This document shows, piece by piece, positions 9,791 to 16,292 of a DNA stretch of 23,639 bases. A model generated the notes under the pieces. That model saw nothing but the letters and a program-made list of their open reading frames with translations. It was not told where the DNA came from and searched no databases. Each line of letters opens with the position of its first letter. Positions within the stretch are counted from its first letter, which is position 1. Position numbers and translations under genes: made by a program. Source of the DNA: a virus; the IMG/VR virus record IMGVR_UViG_3300044522_000134, positions 1-23,639 of that record; one strand, given 5' to 3'.

Positions 9791-10069
9791 ATGGCTGTTA
9801 AACCTCCAACCGTTGTATCCGTTCCAAGTACCCTGCAATCGTCAGTCCAGATCGGAACGCTGTGCATGATCTCGCTAGGCGTCTTGATGATGGCCGTCGA
9901 TTTAGGACGCAAAGATGAAACCCTGCGCCGCATACAGATCGACACTGGCGAGTTAAAAATGATATGCTCTGAACTAGTAAAGTCTCAGGTTCGCGCCGTA
10001 GCAAACGATGAGAACATGATTAAGGAACTAGCCATGTTGGCTAGTCGATTGGATAAAATTACGAGATGA
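9791..10069 (+). CDS. Small membrane protein with coiled-coil tail; holin-type candidate
   Basis: This 92-aa protein has one hydrophobic segment at about residues 20-38 (VQIGTLCMISLGVLMMAVDL), followed by a charged helical tail of about 50 residues likely to form a coiled coil (ELKMICSELVKSQ, IKELAMLASRLDKI). Genes of this shape often sit in phage lysis groups, and a lipoprotein gene follows two genes downstream. Holin activity is only inferred; it could equally be a virion or superinfection membrane protein. The gene starts 2 bases after the preceding stop. Confidence 0.6.
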   Translation: MAVKPPTVVSVPSTLQSSVQIGTLCMISLGVLMMAVDLGRKDETLRRIQIDTGELKMICSELVKSQVRAVANDENMIKELAMLASRLDKITR

Positions 10070-10082
10070 AAGAAGACATACA

Positions 10083-10196
10083 ATGGATGCATTTCTTGGA
10101 ACTATGTGGTGGTCTGCTTTGTGCGTATTGGTTGGCTGGTTGGTTGGTTCGGTATATGGTTTCACACAGGTCAAAGAGTGGTTCTTCAAAAAGTAA
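10083..10196 (+). CDS. 37-aa single-TM protein (probable lysis group)
   Basis: A short frame starts MDAFLGTMWW and ends EWFFKK. It carries one strong hydrophobic segment (WWSALCVLVGWLVGSVYGF) with a basic C-terminus, so an N-out, C-in single-pass protein is plausible. A GAAAGAAG site precedes the ATG by 7 bases, the gene starts 13 bases after the preceding stop, and its 3' end overlaps the GTG start of the lipoprotein gene. It could be a small holin, antiholin or spanin partner. An overlapping 79-aa frame from 10066 was considered less likely because its C-terminal half is a low-quality basic sequence. Confidence 0.55.
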   Translation: MDAFLGTMWWSALCVLVGWLVGSVYGFTQVKEWFFKK

Positions 10197-10738
10197 TTGT
10201 GACGCTGGCAATCGTGTGTTGCGCGGGATGCAGCGCAACAAGGCAGATAGCACAATCCGCAAACCAAGTGTCAGCGTCAAGCGTAAAAATCGCAAGACAG
10301 GCTGACTACATTGCGGCGACTAGCGACCAGCCTGAGGTGGTGAAAGCCGCAGTTGCTATTCATTCTGAGTCTGACATCATTCTTGAGCATTCCCAAATGA
10401 TCGCTGAAAATGTGGCATCCGTAAAAGATATTGTGCCTTGGTTTGCCACACTAGCCCAATGGCTAGCCATAGCCGCCTTTAGCATCTGCGCTGCGTGGAT
10501 CCTGACCGCGTCTGGCGCGTTAGGCGCCGTGCGCGCAGCCGTAGGATGGTTGCCTAAACGCAAGGTCATGGACGCCAACCTAGCGCGTCAGGTGCTTGAC
10601 TCTGGCAGCGAGACAGGCATCCGCGAATACATTGCCGCTCGTCGTATGTCAGACGCTGAGTTTAACGCGGCGTTCGTTGCTTCGGGGAAGTCCGTCGATA
10701 CCGCAACGCCCACAGTCCCTTTGCCACAGCCTCGCTGA
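10178..10738 (+). CDS. Lipoprotein with second TM segment; candidate unimolecular spanin
   Basis: I choose GTG 10178 (AGG 7 bases upstream) because it gives a clean lipoprotein signal: MVLQKVIVTLAIVCCAGC, with the lipidated Cys at residue 18. The -3 residue is Cys, which is unusual; the in-frame GTG at about 10106 would put a long hydrophobic Trp-rich piece in front. After about 70 helical, periplasm-like residues comes a strong TM segment (about 88-112, WFATLAQWLAIAAFSICAAWIL), then a basic stop-transfer (LPKRK) and a 55-residue tail ending in a Pro-rich stretch. Lipid anchor plus downstream TM is the layout of u-spanins such as T1 gp11, although those lack such a tail. The 3' end overlaps the convergent metallopeptidase gene by 77 bases. 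Confidence 0.55.
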   Translation: MVLQKVIVTLAIVCCAGCSATRQIAQSANQVSASSVKIARQADYIAATSDQPEVVKAAVAIHSESDIILEHSQMIAENVASVKDIVPWFATLAQWLAIAAFSICAAWILTASGALGAVRAAVGWLPKRKVMDANLARQVLDSGSETGIREYIAARRMSDAEFNAAFVASGKSVDTATPTVPLPQPR

Positions 10739-10967
10739 TAGCGATTACGGACTCTTCCGCTAGCACTTCGCAGGATGCATGTAGCAGTTCGTGGATCAGG
10801 GTGACCATGATCTGTTTCTCGGTCAGGTTTTTGTTGACCTCAAGGCTAGGAAATCTCCCTGGCGGATACGAGCAAGTACCGTCGGCATCCGATGGCAATT
10901 CCTTTGGTGAGACCATGCGTATCTTCCAGTGTTTGCCGTTGATCACAATTTTTGCTTCATCTCGCAT
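10662..10967 (-). CDS. HELLH zinc metallopeptidase-like protein (101 aa)
   Basis: The start is an ATG behind GGGAGGTGACCG. The protein carries HELLH at residues 59-63 in the helix LTEKQIMVTLIHELLHA, followed by EES at 71-73, which could supply the third ligand as in gluzincins. Upstream lies a beta-like half (KIVINGKHWKIRMV, PSLEVNKNLTE). This resembles a small phage protein family with an HExLH motif and an EE pair; its substrate is unknown. The gene is the last of the leftward operon; its start lies inside the end of the metallophosphoesterase gene, and its 3' end overlaps the rightward lipoprotein gene. Confidence 0.75.
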   Translation of the reverse strand: MRDEAKIVINGKHWKIRMVSPKELPSDADGTCSYPPGRFPSLEVNKNLTEKQIMVTLIHELLHASCEVLAEESVIAISEAVAKGLWALRYRRTSPKQRTPR

Positions 10968-12012
10968 CGGTCACCTCCCAGTTGATTCTTGGAATAGATC
11001 TGCGCGTCTTCATCATGTTTCCTTCTTCATCGCGTTGCGGGCCTTGGTACTCGTAGTCAATAAACAAGCGCACCCACTTCTGACAGATAGGTGCAGGGCC
11101 AGTACCAGCGCCGCGCTCGACTGCCCAACCGTTGGCATGCCATTCGTCTTTAAGTGTTCCAATGCGGACAAACTCGACAAACTTTTGTTTGATTTCGTAA
11201 TTGCCCTTGCAACTTGAAAGCACCTCGGTTGCTAGACCCATCGTGTTGCTAGCGTGGTTGTGACCCATTACTGCAAGATCTGCGTTCACATAAGTAAACA
11301 CGCGCCTTGCGTCTAGCGTTCCACCGCTGAGACCGCCACCACCTGATCCGTGGTGGTGTTTCATTGTCCAAGTCAAGTACTGGAACGCATTGAGTCCAGT
11401 CTTAATCTTGACGCGCAAGTATCCGTGGTATCCGCCCGCGCTGACGCTGCTCACACACCTGCTCTTAATCGCTCGCGCCAGGTGTGCATTGCAATCGACC
11501 TCCCTTCTAGACTGAAATCCAGTCTCATGATTTCCATCCCCAAGCGCAATAAAGTTTGTTCCAGCGTAATCGCATTCGGAACTGCACAAGTAATCAGCAG
11601 TGGAATCAATAACGGAATCAAAGTAGTGTTCGCTCAACAGCGCAGATCGAAATACTTTTAACGCCGATTTATTGGATCGTGGGTCGCCTTTTCCCTGCAT
11701 GAGGTCAAGCATGTCGCCGTTGGAAAAGATCGCTGCTTTGCGAGCAACTGCTTCTTTTAACAATCGTGAAAGCACATGCTTTTGGCAACTTGGATTGTCG
11801 ATATGCACATCTGACAGCAACAAAATCCACTGCTCAAATTTAGACACGCTTGGCGCACTGCAATTCATCACATGGATATTGCGACCATGATGCTCGACTT
11901 CCCATTCAAACGGAACCTTGGGTTTAATCAGTTTGACTTTGCTTGGCTCGTATCGCTCGCCGTTTGCAAACGCAACAGCATCAACTTTGATTTTCGGTTT
12001 TGATTTTGCCAA
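10957..12012 (-). CDS. Calcineurin-like metallophosphoesterase
   Basis: With TTG 12012 as start (351 aa, MAKSKPKIKVDA) the motifs of the metallophosphoesterase superfamily appear in order: D68-x-H70 in LLSDVHID, D100 in SNGDMLDLM, N161-H162 in LGDGNHE, a His run at 219-221 (MKHHHGSGGGG), and H251-x-H253 in VMGHNHA. These form the two-metal site. Substrate is not predictable; phage members are often placed with DNA-processing genes, and RusA is directly upstream here. The frame is open to 12099 with ATG codons at 12099 and 12084, but that part is the shadow of the rusA 3' end. The TTG lies about 30 bases inside rusA. Confidence 0.88.
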   Translation of the reverse strand: MAKSKPKIKVDAVAFANGERYEPSKVKLIKPKVPFEWEVEHHGRNIHVMNCSAPSVSKFEQWILLLSDVHIDNPSCQKHVLSRLLKEAVARKAAIFSNGDMLDLMQGKGDPRSNKSALKVFRSALLSEHYFDSVIDSTADYLCSSECDYAGTNFIALGDGNHETGFQSRREVDCNAHLARAIKSRCVSSVSAGGYHGYLRVKIKTGLNAFQYLTWTMKHHHGSGGGGLSGGTLDARRVFTYVNADLAVMGHNHASNTMGLATEVLSSCKGNYEIKQKFVEFVRIGTLKDEWHANGWAVERGAGTGPAPICQKWVRLFIDYEYQGPQRDEEGNMMKTRRSIPRINWEVTDAR

Positions 12013-12496
12013 TGGGTTTCTTTCTTTGTTCGACAGAAAAGTCAACTGGTTGAATAGAAATTTCCATGTACGGCGTGATGCCATACATCTTGGCTGCATT
12101 TACTTGCACCACTTGTGAATCGTCGCTCCACATCCCTGCGTCTGTGAGGGCGTCTAGCGCTGCCTTGAGCAAGTTGTCGATGTCAGGCTTGCTGGTCTTG
12201 AAGTTGCCGATCTCGGTCTTGCGCCGCGCTTTAAACACAAACAAGACATCGACCTTGACCGCGTGTTCGCATACATTTTCTACTTGCTCAAACGCCTGGC
12301 GCGCAATCGAATTCTTCCAATGGTGGATTGCATGGTCTTTTGGAATATACATCTTTGCAAACCCACCACGGAATGAAGCGCGGTGGCGCGGTTGCGCTAC
12401 TGGTACGCCTTCTACCCTGAATGTGATTGGTTGAAATTCGCTCAATGTATGGTCATTGTGCCATCGCAAAATGTCTGAAGCAATAGTTGCTATCAC
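11981..12496 (-). CDS. rusA: RusA-like Holliday junction resolvase
   Basis: This endonuclease resolves four-way DNA junctions. The RusA signature is complete: VEGVPVAQPRHR near the N-terminus, KPDIDNLLKAALDAL with D105 and D107, and DDSQVV with D125/D126, matching the metal-binding aspartates of the family. I start at GTG 12496 because it overlaps the preceding stop as GTGA, the same 4-base arrangement used by neighbours; this gives 171 aa. A frame open to 12592 would overlap the upstream gene by 100 bases. It may resolve junctions made by the Bet-like annealase of the divergent operon or trim branched DNA before packaging. Confidence 0.93.
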   Translation of the reverse strand: MIATIASDILRWHNDHTLSEFQPITFRVEGVPVAQPRHRASFRGGFAKMYIPKDHAIHHWKNSIARQAFEQVENVCEHAVKVDVLFVFKARRKTEIGNFKTSKPDIDNLLKAALDALTDAGMWSDDSQVVQVNAAKMYGITPYMEISIQPVDFSVEQRKKPIGKIKTENQS

Positions 12497-12942
12497 CCAA
12501 TTGCTTGCGCCAAGGCCGACACCATGCCTATTTGCCACGCTCGCCACGCAAACAGATCTGTTGGTATTGGATCGTTTGTTAAGGCTCCACACTCACGACC
12601 GTGTTTCACGGCTGCGCGAATTTCTTCTTTACTCAAAGTTAAAAGAAATTTAAACGCAGTATCACGATCTTGGTCTACCTCGGTCTGGCTAAATACAATT
12701 TCATTTCGCACTCCAATATTCTTTGCCTTGCGTTCAACCATCTTGCATTGAATCGCAAGTTCGGCAACAGAAATAAATGTGCGACCAAGTCCGATCTTGG
12801 CTTGCTTTACCGCCGTTACAATTGTTTCATCGGTGAATGTAGCGAGCGCCTGAATTGACGAAGCGTGTTGCTTGCTTGAAGGAATAGCCCACCGCGACCC
12901 GCTGAAATGTTCCAATATTGTCTGCATTGTTTCAGGCTTCAT
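12493..12942 (-). CDS. Protein of unknown function (149 aa)
   Basis: It begins MKPETMQTILEHFSGSRW and starts by an ATGA overlap with the preceding stop. It appears mostly helical and soluble, with KAKNIGVRNEIVFSQTEV in the middle and a Trp-containing C-terminal helix (DLFAWRAWQIGMVSALAQ). No motif was recognised. Its place directly upstream of rusA suggests a DNA metabolism accessory, but this is only context. Confidence 0.72.
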   Translation of the reverse strand: MKPETMQTILEHFSGSRWAIPSSKQHASSIQALATFTDETIVTAVKQAKIGLGRTFISVAELAIQCKMVERKAKNIGVRNEIVFSQTEVDQDRDTAFKFLLTLSKEEIRAAVKHGRECGALTNDPIPTDLFAWRAWQIGMVSALAQAIG

Positions 12943-13337
12943 TTGATTTGGTCTCGGTGATTGTGTCGTAACCCAAGCATTGGATCTAGTTCTGTTCCGC
13001 GCCGTGGCGTGATCTTGTGCTTGATCTGTAGGAAGTTGCGAATCTCATCACCAAACAATGCATCACCATGCTTCGTCAGCGCAAGCATTCCAACCAGCGC
13101 TTCACCTAATTGTTCTAGATCCCCAGCAATTCCGTGCAGTTTAAGGTCACGCAACAAATCGCATGACTCGTTTAACATCTCAACAAGCGATGGCGGGTTC
13201 CTGCGGCTAGGAATTTTGCGCTTCTCTTCCATCGAAAAGGACTCCACGATGTTCCCACCGTGAAATCCCACTAGGTGCGCTGGCTCGACAATTTCGGGGG
13301 CGAGCCAAGCCAGCACATGGGTCATGCTATCAAACAA
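12939..13337 (-). CDS. Protein of unknown function (132 aa), TTG start
   Basis: An excellent Shine-Dalgarno (GGAGGAATTACTTTG) points to TTG 13337, giving MFDSMTHVLAWLAPEIVEPA; it overlaps the preceding stop by 8 bases. An ATG at 13364 is in frame but has no ribosome site and a longer overlap. The protein has an N-terminal helix, a basic segment (EEKRKIPSRRNPPS), a Leu-rich helical centre (CDLLRDLKLHGIAGDLEQLG) and a basic C-terminus. No family recognised. Confidence 0.68.
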   Translation of the reverse strand: MFDSMTHVLAWLAPEIVEPAHLVGFHGGNIVESFSMEEKRKIPSRRNPPSLVEMLNESCDLLRDLKLHGIAGDLEQLGEALVGMLALTKHGDALFGDEIRNFLQIKHKITPRRGTELDPMLGLRHNHRDQIK

Positions 13338-13602
13338 AGTAATTCCTCCAACGACTATCGACATATTCGCTTGCCAACTTAAATATTTTTGTTAGGTCAA
13401 GACGCTCGTACTCAATCACAATCTCAAAGTCGTGCGCGTCATTCTTAATGCGCCAGCGGTCGCAAGCGCGGCGCATACCAACCATGCTCTTGTAGCGCGA
13501 CTGTTTAAGAATCTTTGTGTGATTAAATCCGTCCTGGCGATAGCGGATGTGAAACAGCCCAGTCTTCCAGGCGCCGCACGGTAAATTTTTAGGTGCTTGC
13601 AT
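13330..13602 (-). CDS. Small basic protein of unknown function (90 aa)
   Basis: The ATG at 13602 follows GGAAGGAAAGCCA, a good site. The protein is rich in Arg, Lys and aromatic residues (FHIRYRQDGFNHTKILK, RACDRWRIKNDAHDFEI) and could bind nucleic acid. It starts 14 bases inside the winged-helix gene and reads through to the TTG start of the next gene, so all three are translationally linked. No family recognised. Confidence 0.66.
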   Translation of the reverse strand: MQAPKNLPCGAWKTGLFHIRYRQDGFNHTKILKQSRYKSMVGMRRACDRWRIKNDAHDFEIVIEYERLDLTKIFKLASEYVDSRWRNYFV

Positions 13603-13999
13603 TGGCTTTCCTTCCGCTAAGAATTCCTAGTGACTCTTGGAACTTTGACCAGTCGCCAGTGTCCCGCGCAAAGATTGCATGTTTTATGATTTGATCTTTC
13701 AGGTCGCTGACTGTTTGCTTGCGATCAGGGAACAGCGTGTCAATCGTGTCAGAGACTTTCCACACAATCGCCTTGCGCCCTGATCGCGTCACACGCCGCT
13801 GGCCGCTGTCGTAGATTTGTCCATCTTTGGACAGCCAAGTAAAGCAAGGACTGCACGACTGGTGCGTCATGCTCAACAACACTTGCGCCTCGTCGCATGT
13901 TGAACCTCCCAAGCGCGTAATCATTGACAACACTTTGCCGCGCTGATGACTGACATCAACTGACTGGTATGCATCGCGTGATGTTTCGCGCTGGATCAA
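13589..13999 (-). CDS. Winged-helix DNA-binding protein
   Basis: This 136-aa protein starts at TTG 13999, which overlaps the lysozyme stop as TTGA and has AAGG about 8 bases upstream. Residues about 17-80 read as a winged helix: RGKVLSMITRLGGSTCDEAQ, then LLSMTHQSCSPCFTWLSKDG as the recognition helix region, and QIYDSGQRRVTRSGRKAIVW as the wing. A similar small protein, with the pattern SHQSxSPRFxELxxxGxIxxSGxxRxTxSGRxAxVW, is frequent in phage early operons. A helical C-terminal tail follows. Role as a regulator or replication accessory is unproven. Confidence 0.75.
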   Translation of the reverse strand: MIQRETSRDAYQSVDVSHQRGKVLSMITRLGGSTCDEAQVLLSMTHQSCSPCFTWLSKDGQIYDSGQRRVTRSGRKAIVWKVSDTIDTLFPDRKQTVSDLKDQIIKHAIFARDTGDWSKFQESLGILSGRKANAST

Positions 14000-14412
14000 T
14001 TTAGCACCTTGGAAACCCTTGCCCAGTACAAAAGTGTTGCCAACTTCTTGTGACCGCGTGGGCCGCCATTGTGTATGCGAGCCATGTCTTTCATGGTTGC
14101 ATTCTTTGGGGCGTAACGCTTCATGTATGCGCGCACGACACGCTCGGCGTATTGCTCGTTATAACAATCGTTATAACTTCCTCCGATTGTTTGGTCATAC
14201 TCAACTGCATCTGCCCAGTACACAAAATGAATCTGAAAGCAACCAATCGCTTTATAAGTGTGAGTCCCACAATCCCAATCTCCCACTGCTGCACAGTCTC
14301 CACCTGACTCGACTTGCTTGATCGCCTTAAGCAGTTGCACGGTCTGCGCCTCAGTCAGCGAGTACGCGCTTGGTGCAAACGCCAACATAAAAACAATTGG
14401 AATATATTTCAA
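13996..14412 (-). CDS. Exported i-type-like lysozyme (endolysin)
   Basis: I start at TTG 14412, which overlaps the preceding stop as TTGA and yields a Sec signal, MKYIPIVFMLAFAPSAYS, with likely cleavage after AYS; an ATG at 14442 would add ten residues lacking signal-peptide character. The mature part has the catalytic-type VESGGDC (Glu35), Asp45/Asp47, GCFQIHFVYWADA, VVRAYMKRYAP and ARIHNGGPRG, followed by a YW near the end. This pattern matches invertebrate-type/destabilase-like lysozymes found in phages, which cut peptidoglycan. Several Cys residues suit a periplasmic enzyme. It lies in the leftward operon, away from the holin and spanin candidates. It could also be a virion-independent wall-remodelling enzyme. 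Confidence 0.78.
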   Translation of the reverse strand: MKYIPIVFMLAFAPSAYSLTEAQTVQLLKAIKQVESGGDCAAVGDWDCGTHTYKAIGCFQIHFVYWADAVEYDQTIGGSYNDCYNEQYAERVVRAYMKRYAPKNATMKDMARIHNGGPRGHKKLATLLYWARVSKVLN

Positions 14413-14774
14413 TGGCGACCCGCTTTCTCGTTTGCATCCCACGACATGTCAGAATAAAGTTTGTGCGCCTCGTCAAATGTTTCGCACAGTTTATATTCAG
14501 GCTCAAGCATTGTGTCAGTATCCCAGATGACTAAGCCCCCCATACAATCACGCAACTTCAATTGATCGACCACACTCAACAGATCGTAGTGCTGCATCAT
14601 TAAAGTTTGCATTGGTTCTGGGTAAGCCAATGGACAATGTCCAATCTCTCCAACGCCGTCCCAATCCAAGTCCGCAGGGATCAACACAATCTTAGTTCCG
14701 CGCTCGTTGTCCACAGTTTGCTCGTCCGTGTCCCACAACTTAAGCAGGATTTCCATGTACTTGTCCAGGTTCAT
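14409..14774 (-). CDS. Acidic protein of unknown function (121 aa)
   Basis: It begins MNLDKYMEILLKLWDTDEQT, starts by an ATGA overlap, and has GGTGG six bases upstream. It is strongly acidic and Asp/Trp/Leu-rich (LIPADLDWDGVGEIGHCPLA, LVIWDTDTMLEPEYKLCET), soluble, without a recognised domain. Small acidic early proteins in phages can be DNA mimics or inhibitors of host proteins, but nothing here proves that. Confidence 0.68.
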   Translation of the reverse strand: MNLDKYMEILLKLWDTDEQTVDNERGTKIVLIPADLDWDGVGEIGHCPLAYPEPMQTLMMQHYDLLSVVDQLKLRDCMGGLVIWDTDTMLEPEYKLCETFDEAHKLYSDMSWDANEKAGRH

Positions 14775-14980
14775 AGTTGACCACCTTTTTTTTGTTCCAT
14801 TTCCTTTAGTACATCCTGCGCCGCTTGCAACTCGCTAATAAGAGAATTATTTTGCATTGCACGGATTGCAGAACCTTTGCCAACAATATAAATTTCTCGG
14901 AACAAATCTTTCAAACATTCGCCTTCAACATGTCGCTCGTAGTAGAACTCGACCATTGCGTTTAGTTTCTTATCGTTCAT
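14771..14980 (-). CDS. Small helical protein, first gene of leftward operon (69 aa)
   Basis: ATG 14980 is chosen because it follows CTACTAGGAGACACTGAA, a strong site also used in the divergent operon; the frame is open to 15067, but that part overlaps the promoter. The protein (MNDKKLNAMVEFYYERHVEG) is charged and helical with a C-terminal LISELQAAQDVLKEMEQKKG coiled-coil-like helix. No family recognised. Its stop overlaps the next ATG. Confidence 0.66.
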   Translation of the reverse strand: MNDKKLNAMVEFYYERHVEGECLKDLFREIYIVGKGSAIRAMQNNSLISELQAAQDVLKEMEQKKGGQL

Positions 14981-15003
14981 TTCAGTGTCTCCTAGTAGTG
15001 CCA

Positions 15004-15022
15004 GAACCCGCTGGCGCGGTTC
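15004..15022 (-). other. Leader hairpin of the leftward operon
   Basis: Read leftward, CCGC-GCCA-GCGG (15019-15008) forms a 4-bp stem extended by GAA/TTC across a bulged G. It lies between the predicted leftward transcription start (about 15039) and the first ribosome site. Small, so only a weak call. Confidence 0.3.
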
Positions 15023-15045
15023 GAGTCGCCCGACCCGATGGATCA

Positions 15046-15074
15046 AACATAGTTCAGGTATCGACATGTGTCAA
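15046..15074 (-). promoter_or_regulatory. Sigma70-type promoter of the leftward operon
   Basis: Read leftward: -35 TTGACA (15074-15069), 17-base spacer, -10 TATGTT (15051-15046). The expected start is about 15039, leaving a leader of some 60 bases before ATG 14980. The 50 bases behind the -35 are AT-rich and shared with the divergent promoter, so may act as a common UP element. Confidence 0.72.
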
Positions 15075-15124
15075 CTAAAACTTTAAAAATTTCAATAAAT
15101 GTTTCACATAATTCAAGATAAGGC

Positions 15125-15152
15125 TTGCACTGGTCGATATACCTGCTACTAA
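15125..15152 (+). promoter_or_regulatory. Sigma70-type promoter of the recombination/replication operon
   Basis: The -35 TTGCAC (15125-15130) is separated by 16 bases from an extended -10, TGC-TACTAA (hexamer 15147-15152). The expected start near 15159 lies at the foot of a strong hairpin. It is back to back with the leftward promoter. Confidence 0.62.
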
Positions 15153-15156
15153 TGTA

Positions 15157-15185
15157 TTTCCGCTAGGGGCGTTCTTTGGCGGAAA
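15157..15185 (+). other. 5'-terminal leader hairpin before the annealase gene
   Basis: TTTCCGC (15157-15163) and GCGGAAA (15179-15185) pair perfectly; inward T-G, A-T, G-T, G-T and G-C pairs can extend the stem to 12 bp with a GCGTT loop. It would lie at or next to the mRNA 5' end, so it may protect the message or bind a regulator. No T-run follows, so it is not a standard terminator. It contains the octamer CTAGGGGC found in two other gaps of the operon. Confidence 0.55.
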
Positions 15186-15193
15186 CACAAACT

Positions 15194-15204
15194 CTACTAG
15201 GAGA
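15194..15204 (+). promoter_or_regulatory. Shared translation initiation element CTACTAGGAGA
   Basis: CTACTAGGAGA occurs here, in front of the first gene of the leftward operon (minus strand, 14998-14988), and as CTACTAGGAG at 9239-9248. It contains the Shine-Dalgarno, but the extra upstream CTACT is conserved beyond what ribosome binding needs. Confidence 0.6.
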
Positions 15205-15209
15205 TTGAA

Positions 15210-16283
15210 ATGTCTGATTTAGCACTGAAACACAATGAAATTGATATGGCGCTCGTAGCGCGGACAGTCGCAAAGGGCTGTTCATCGGATGAGTTGCAAC
15301 TATTTGGCGCCATTTGCAAGCGCACTGGGCTAGACCCATTTGCCAGGCAGATCTACGCAATCAAGCGTGGCGGCGTCATGACCACACAGGTCAGCATTGA
15401 CGGCGCAAGGCTTATTGCCCAACGCAGCGGCGAGTACGCAGGTCAGGTTGGCCCATTTTTTTGCGGCGCTGACGGTCAATGGGTGGATGTCTGGTTGGGC
15501 AAGACGCCACCAATGGCAGCCAAAGTAGGCGTTCGTCGTTCGACATTTGTCGAGCCGTTGTTTGCCGTTGCCATTTGGAGCGAGTACGCGCAAAGCGGAA
15601 ACATGTGGGCTAAGTATCCAAGCGTAATGCTTGCGAAGTGTGCAGAGTCTTTGGCTTTGCGAAAGTCATTTCCTGCGGAGTTGTCGGGTTTGTACACGAC
15701 TGACGAAATGCCGCAGGAAGATCATGTTGCTGTGTCCGTGATGCAAGCACCAGTTGTTGCTACCCGAAAAGTAGAACGCGCTCAGGCTCAAATTCCTGCG
15801 CCTGTTGGAATCAGCAACGAAGTGATCCACACGGACACAGCGACTTATGTTGAGTCTGAAGTTGTCGAGGCGTCAAAGGCGAAGCCAGCGCCGAAGGCGA
15901 AGACAGCAGCGCCAGCGCTTGTAAGCGGTGGACTGCATCACCGCGCTAGTCGTGTTCCTGCGGATGCGACGATTCAGGTTGAGCCTGTTTACATTCGCAA
16001 GGTAGGCGAGCCTAAGCCAACGAAGGTTGGCACTTTGCGCACTGGAATTCTTGTGCAGGACAGCATGAAAGAGTATTGGGTGTCGTGCTTTGACCAGAAG
16101 ATTGTTGAGTGCTGTTTAAATGCAATTGACGCAGAATGTAGAATGCAATTGCTTGCAGTGAATAATGAGAAGGGAATTACGCTCTACGGTGTGCGCGAGT
16201 ATCTCAGCGATGAAGTGACTGTGCCAGCGGAAGAGGAAATTCCACAGCCGAAGCCAATTGACATTGACGAGATCCCATTCTAA
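15210..16283 (+). CDS. bet: Bet/RecT-type single-strand annealing protein with SSB-like C-terminal tip
   Basis: This 357-aa protein anneals complementary single strands in phage recombination. Residues about 25-170 match the lambda Bet/RecT family: [76 protein letters not shown] and LYTTDEM. A Lys/Pro/Ala linker (about 220-236) leads to an extra beta-rich domain (about 255-332) that could be an OB fold. The last residues are [11 protein letters not shown], resembling the acidic IPF tip of bacterial SSB proteins. It starts at ATG behind CTACTAGGAGATTGAA. No lambda-Exo or RecE-type exonuclease was recognised beside it. First gene of the rightward operon. Confidence 0.9.
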   Translation: MSDLALKHNEIDMALVARTVAKGCSSDELQLFGAICKRTGLDPFARQIYAIKRGGVMTTQVSIDGARLIAQRSGEYAGQVGPFFCGADGQWVDVWLGKTPPMAAKVGVRRSTFVEPLFAVAIWSEYAQSGNMWAKYPSVMLAKCAESLALRKSFPAELSGLYTTDEMPQEDHVAVSVMQAPVVATRKVERAQAQIPAPVGISNEVIHTDTATYVESEVVEASKAKPAPKAKTAAPALVSGGLHHRASRVPADATIQVEPVYIRKVGEPKPTKVGTLRTGILVQDSMKEYWVSCFDQKIVECCLNAIDAECRMQLLAVNNEKGITLYGVREYLSDEVTVPAEEEIPQPKPIDIDEIPF

Positions 16284-16292
16284 AAACCTAGG

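Noticed and set aside
10066-10305. 79-aa frame overlapping the lysis group
   Set aside because: Its hydrophobic start comes from the same bases as the 37-aa frame, and the second half is a basic, low-quality translation of the lipoprotein signal region.
10686-10758. Inverted repeat GGAAGTCCGT / ACGGACTCTTCC near the convergent ends
   Set aside because: The loop is about 50 bases, there is a bulge and no T-run; not a convincing terminator.
12013-12099. ATG-initiated extension of the metallophosphoesterase
   Set aside because: The added residues are the alternative-frame reading of the rusA 3' end and match nothing in the family.
14156-14180. Direct repeat CGTTATAAC, palindromic half sites
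   Set aside because: It is explained by the repeated Tyr-Asn codons in the lysozyme (SYNDCYNEQY); no other operator evidence.
15017-15040. TTCGAGT string resembling a tRNA T-loop
   Set aside because: The flanking bases do not form a T-stem, acceptor stem or anticodon arm.
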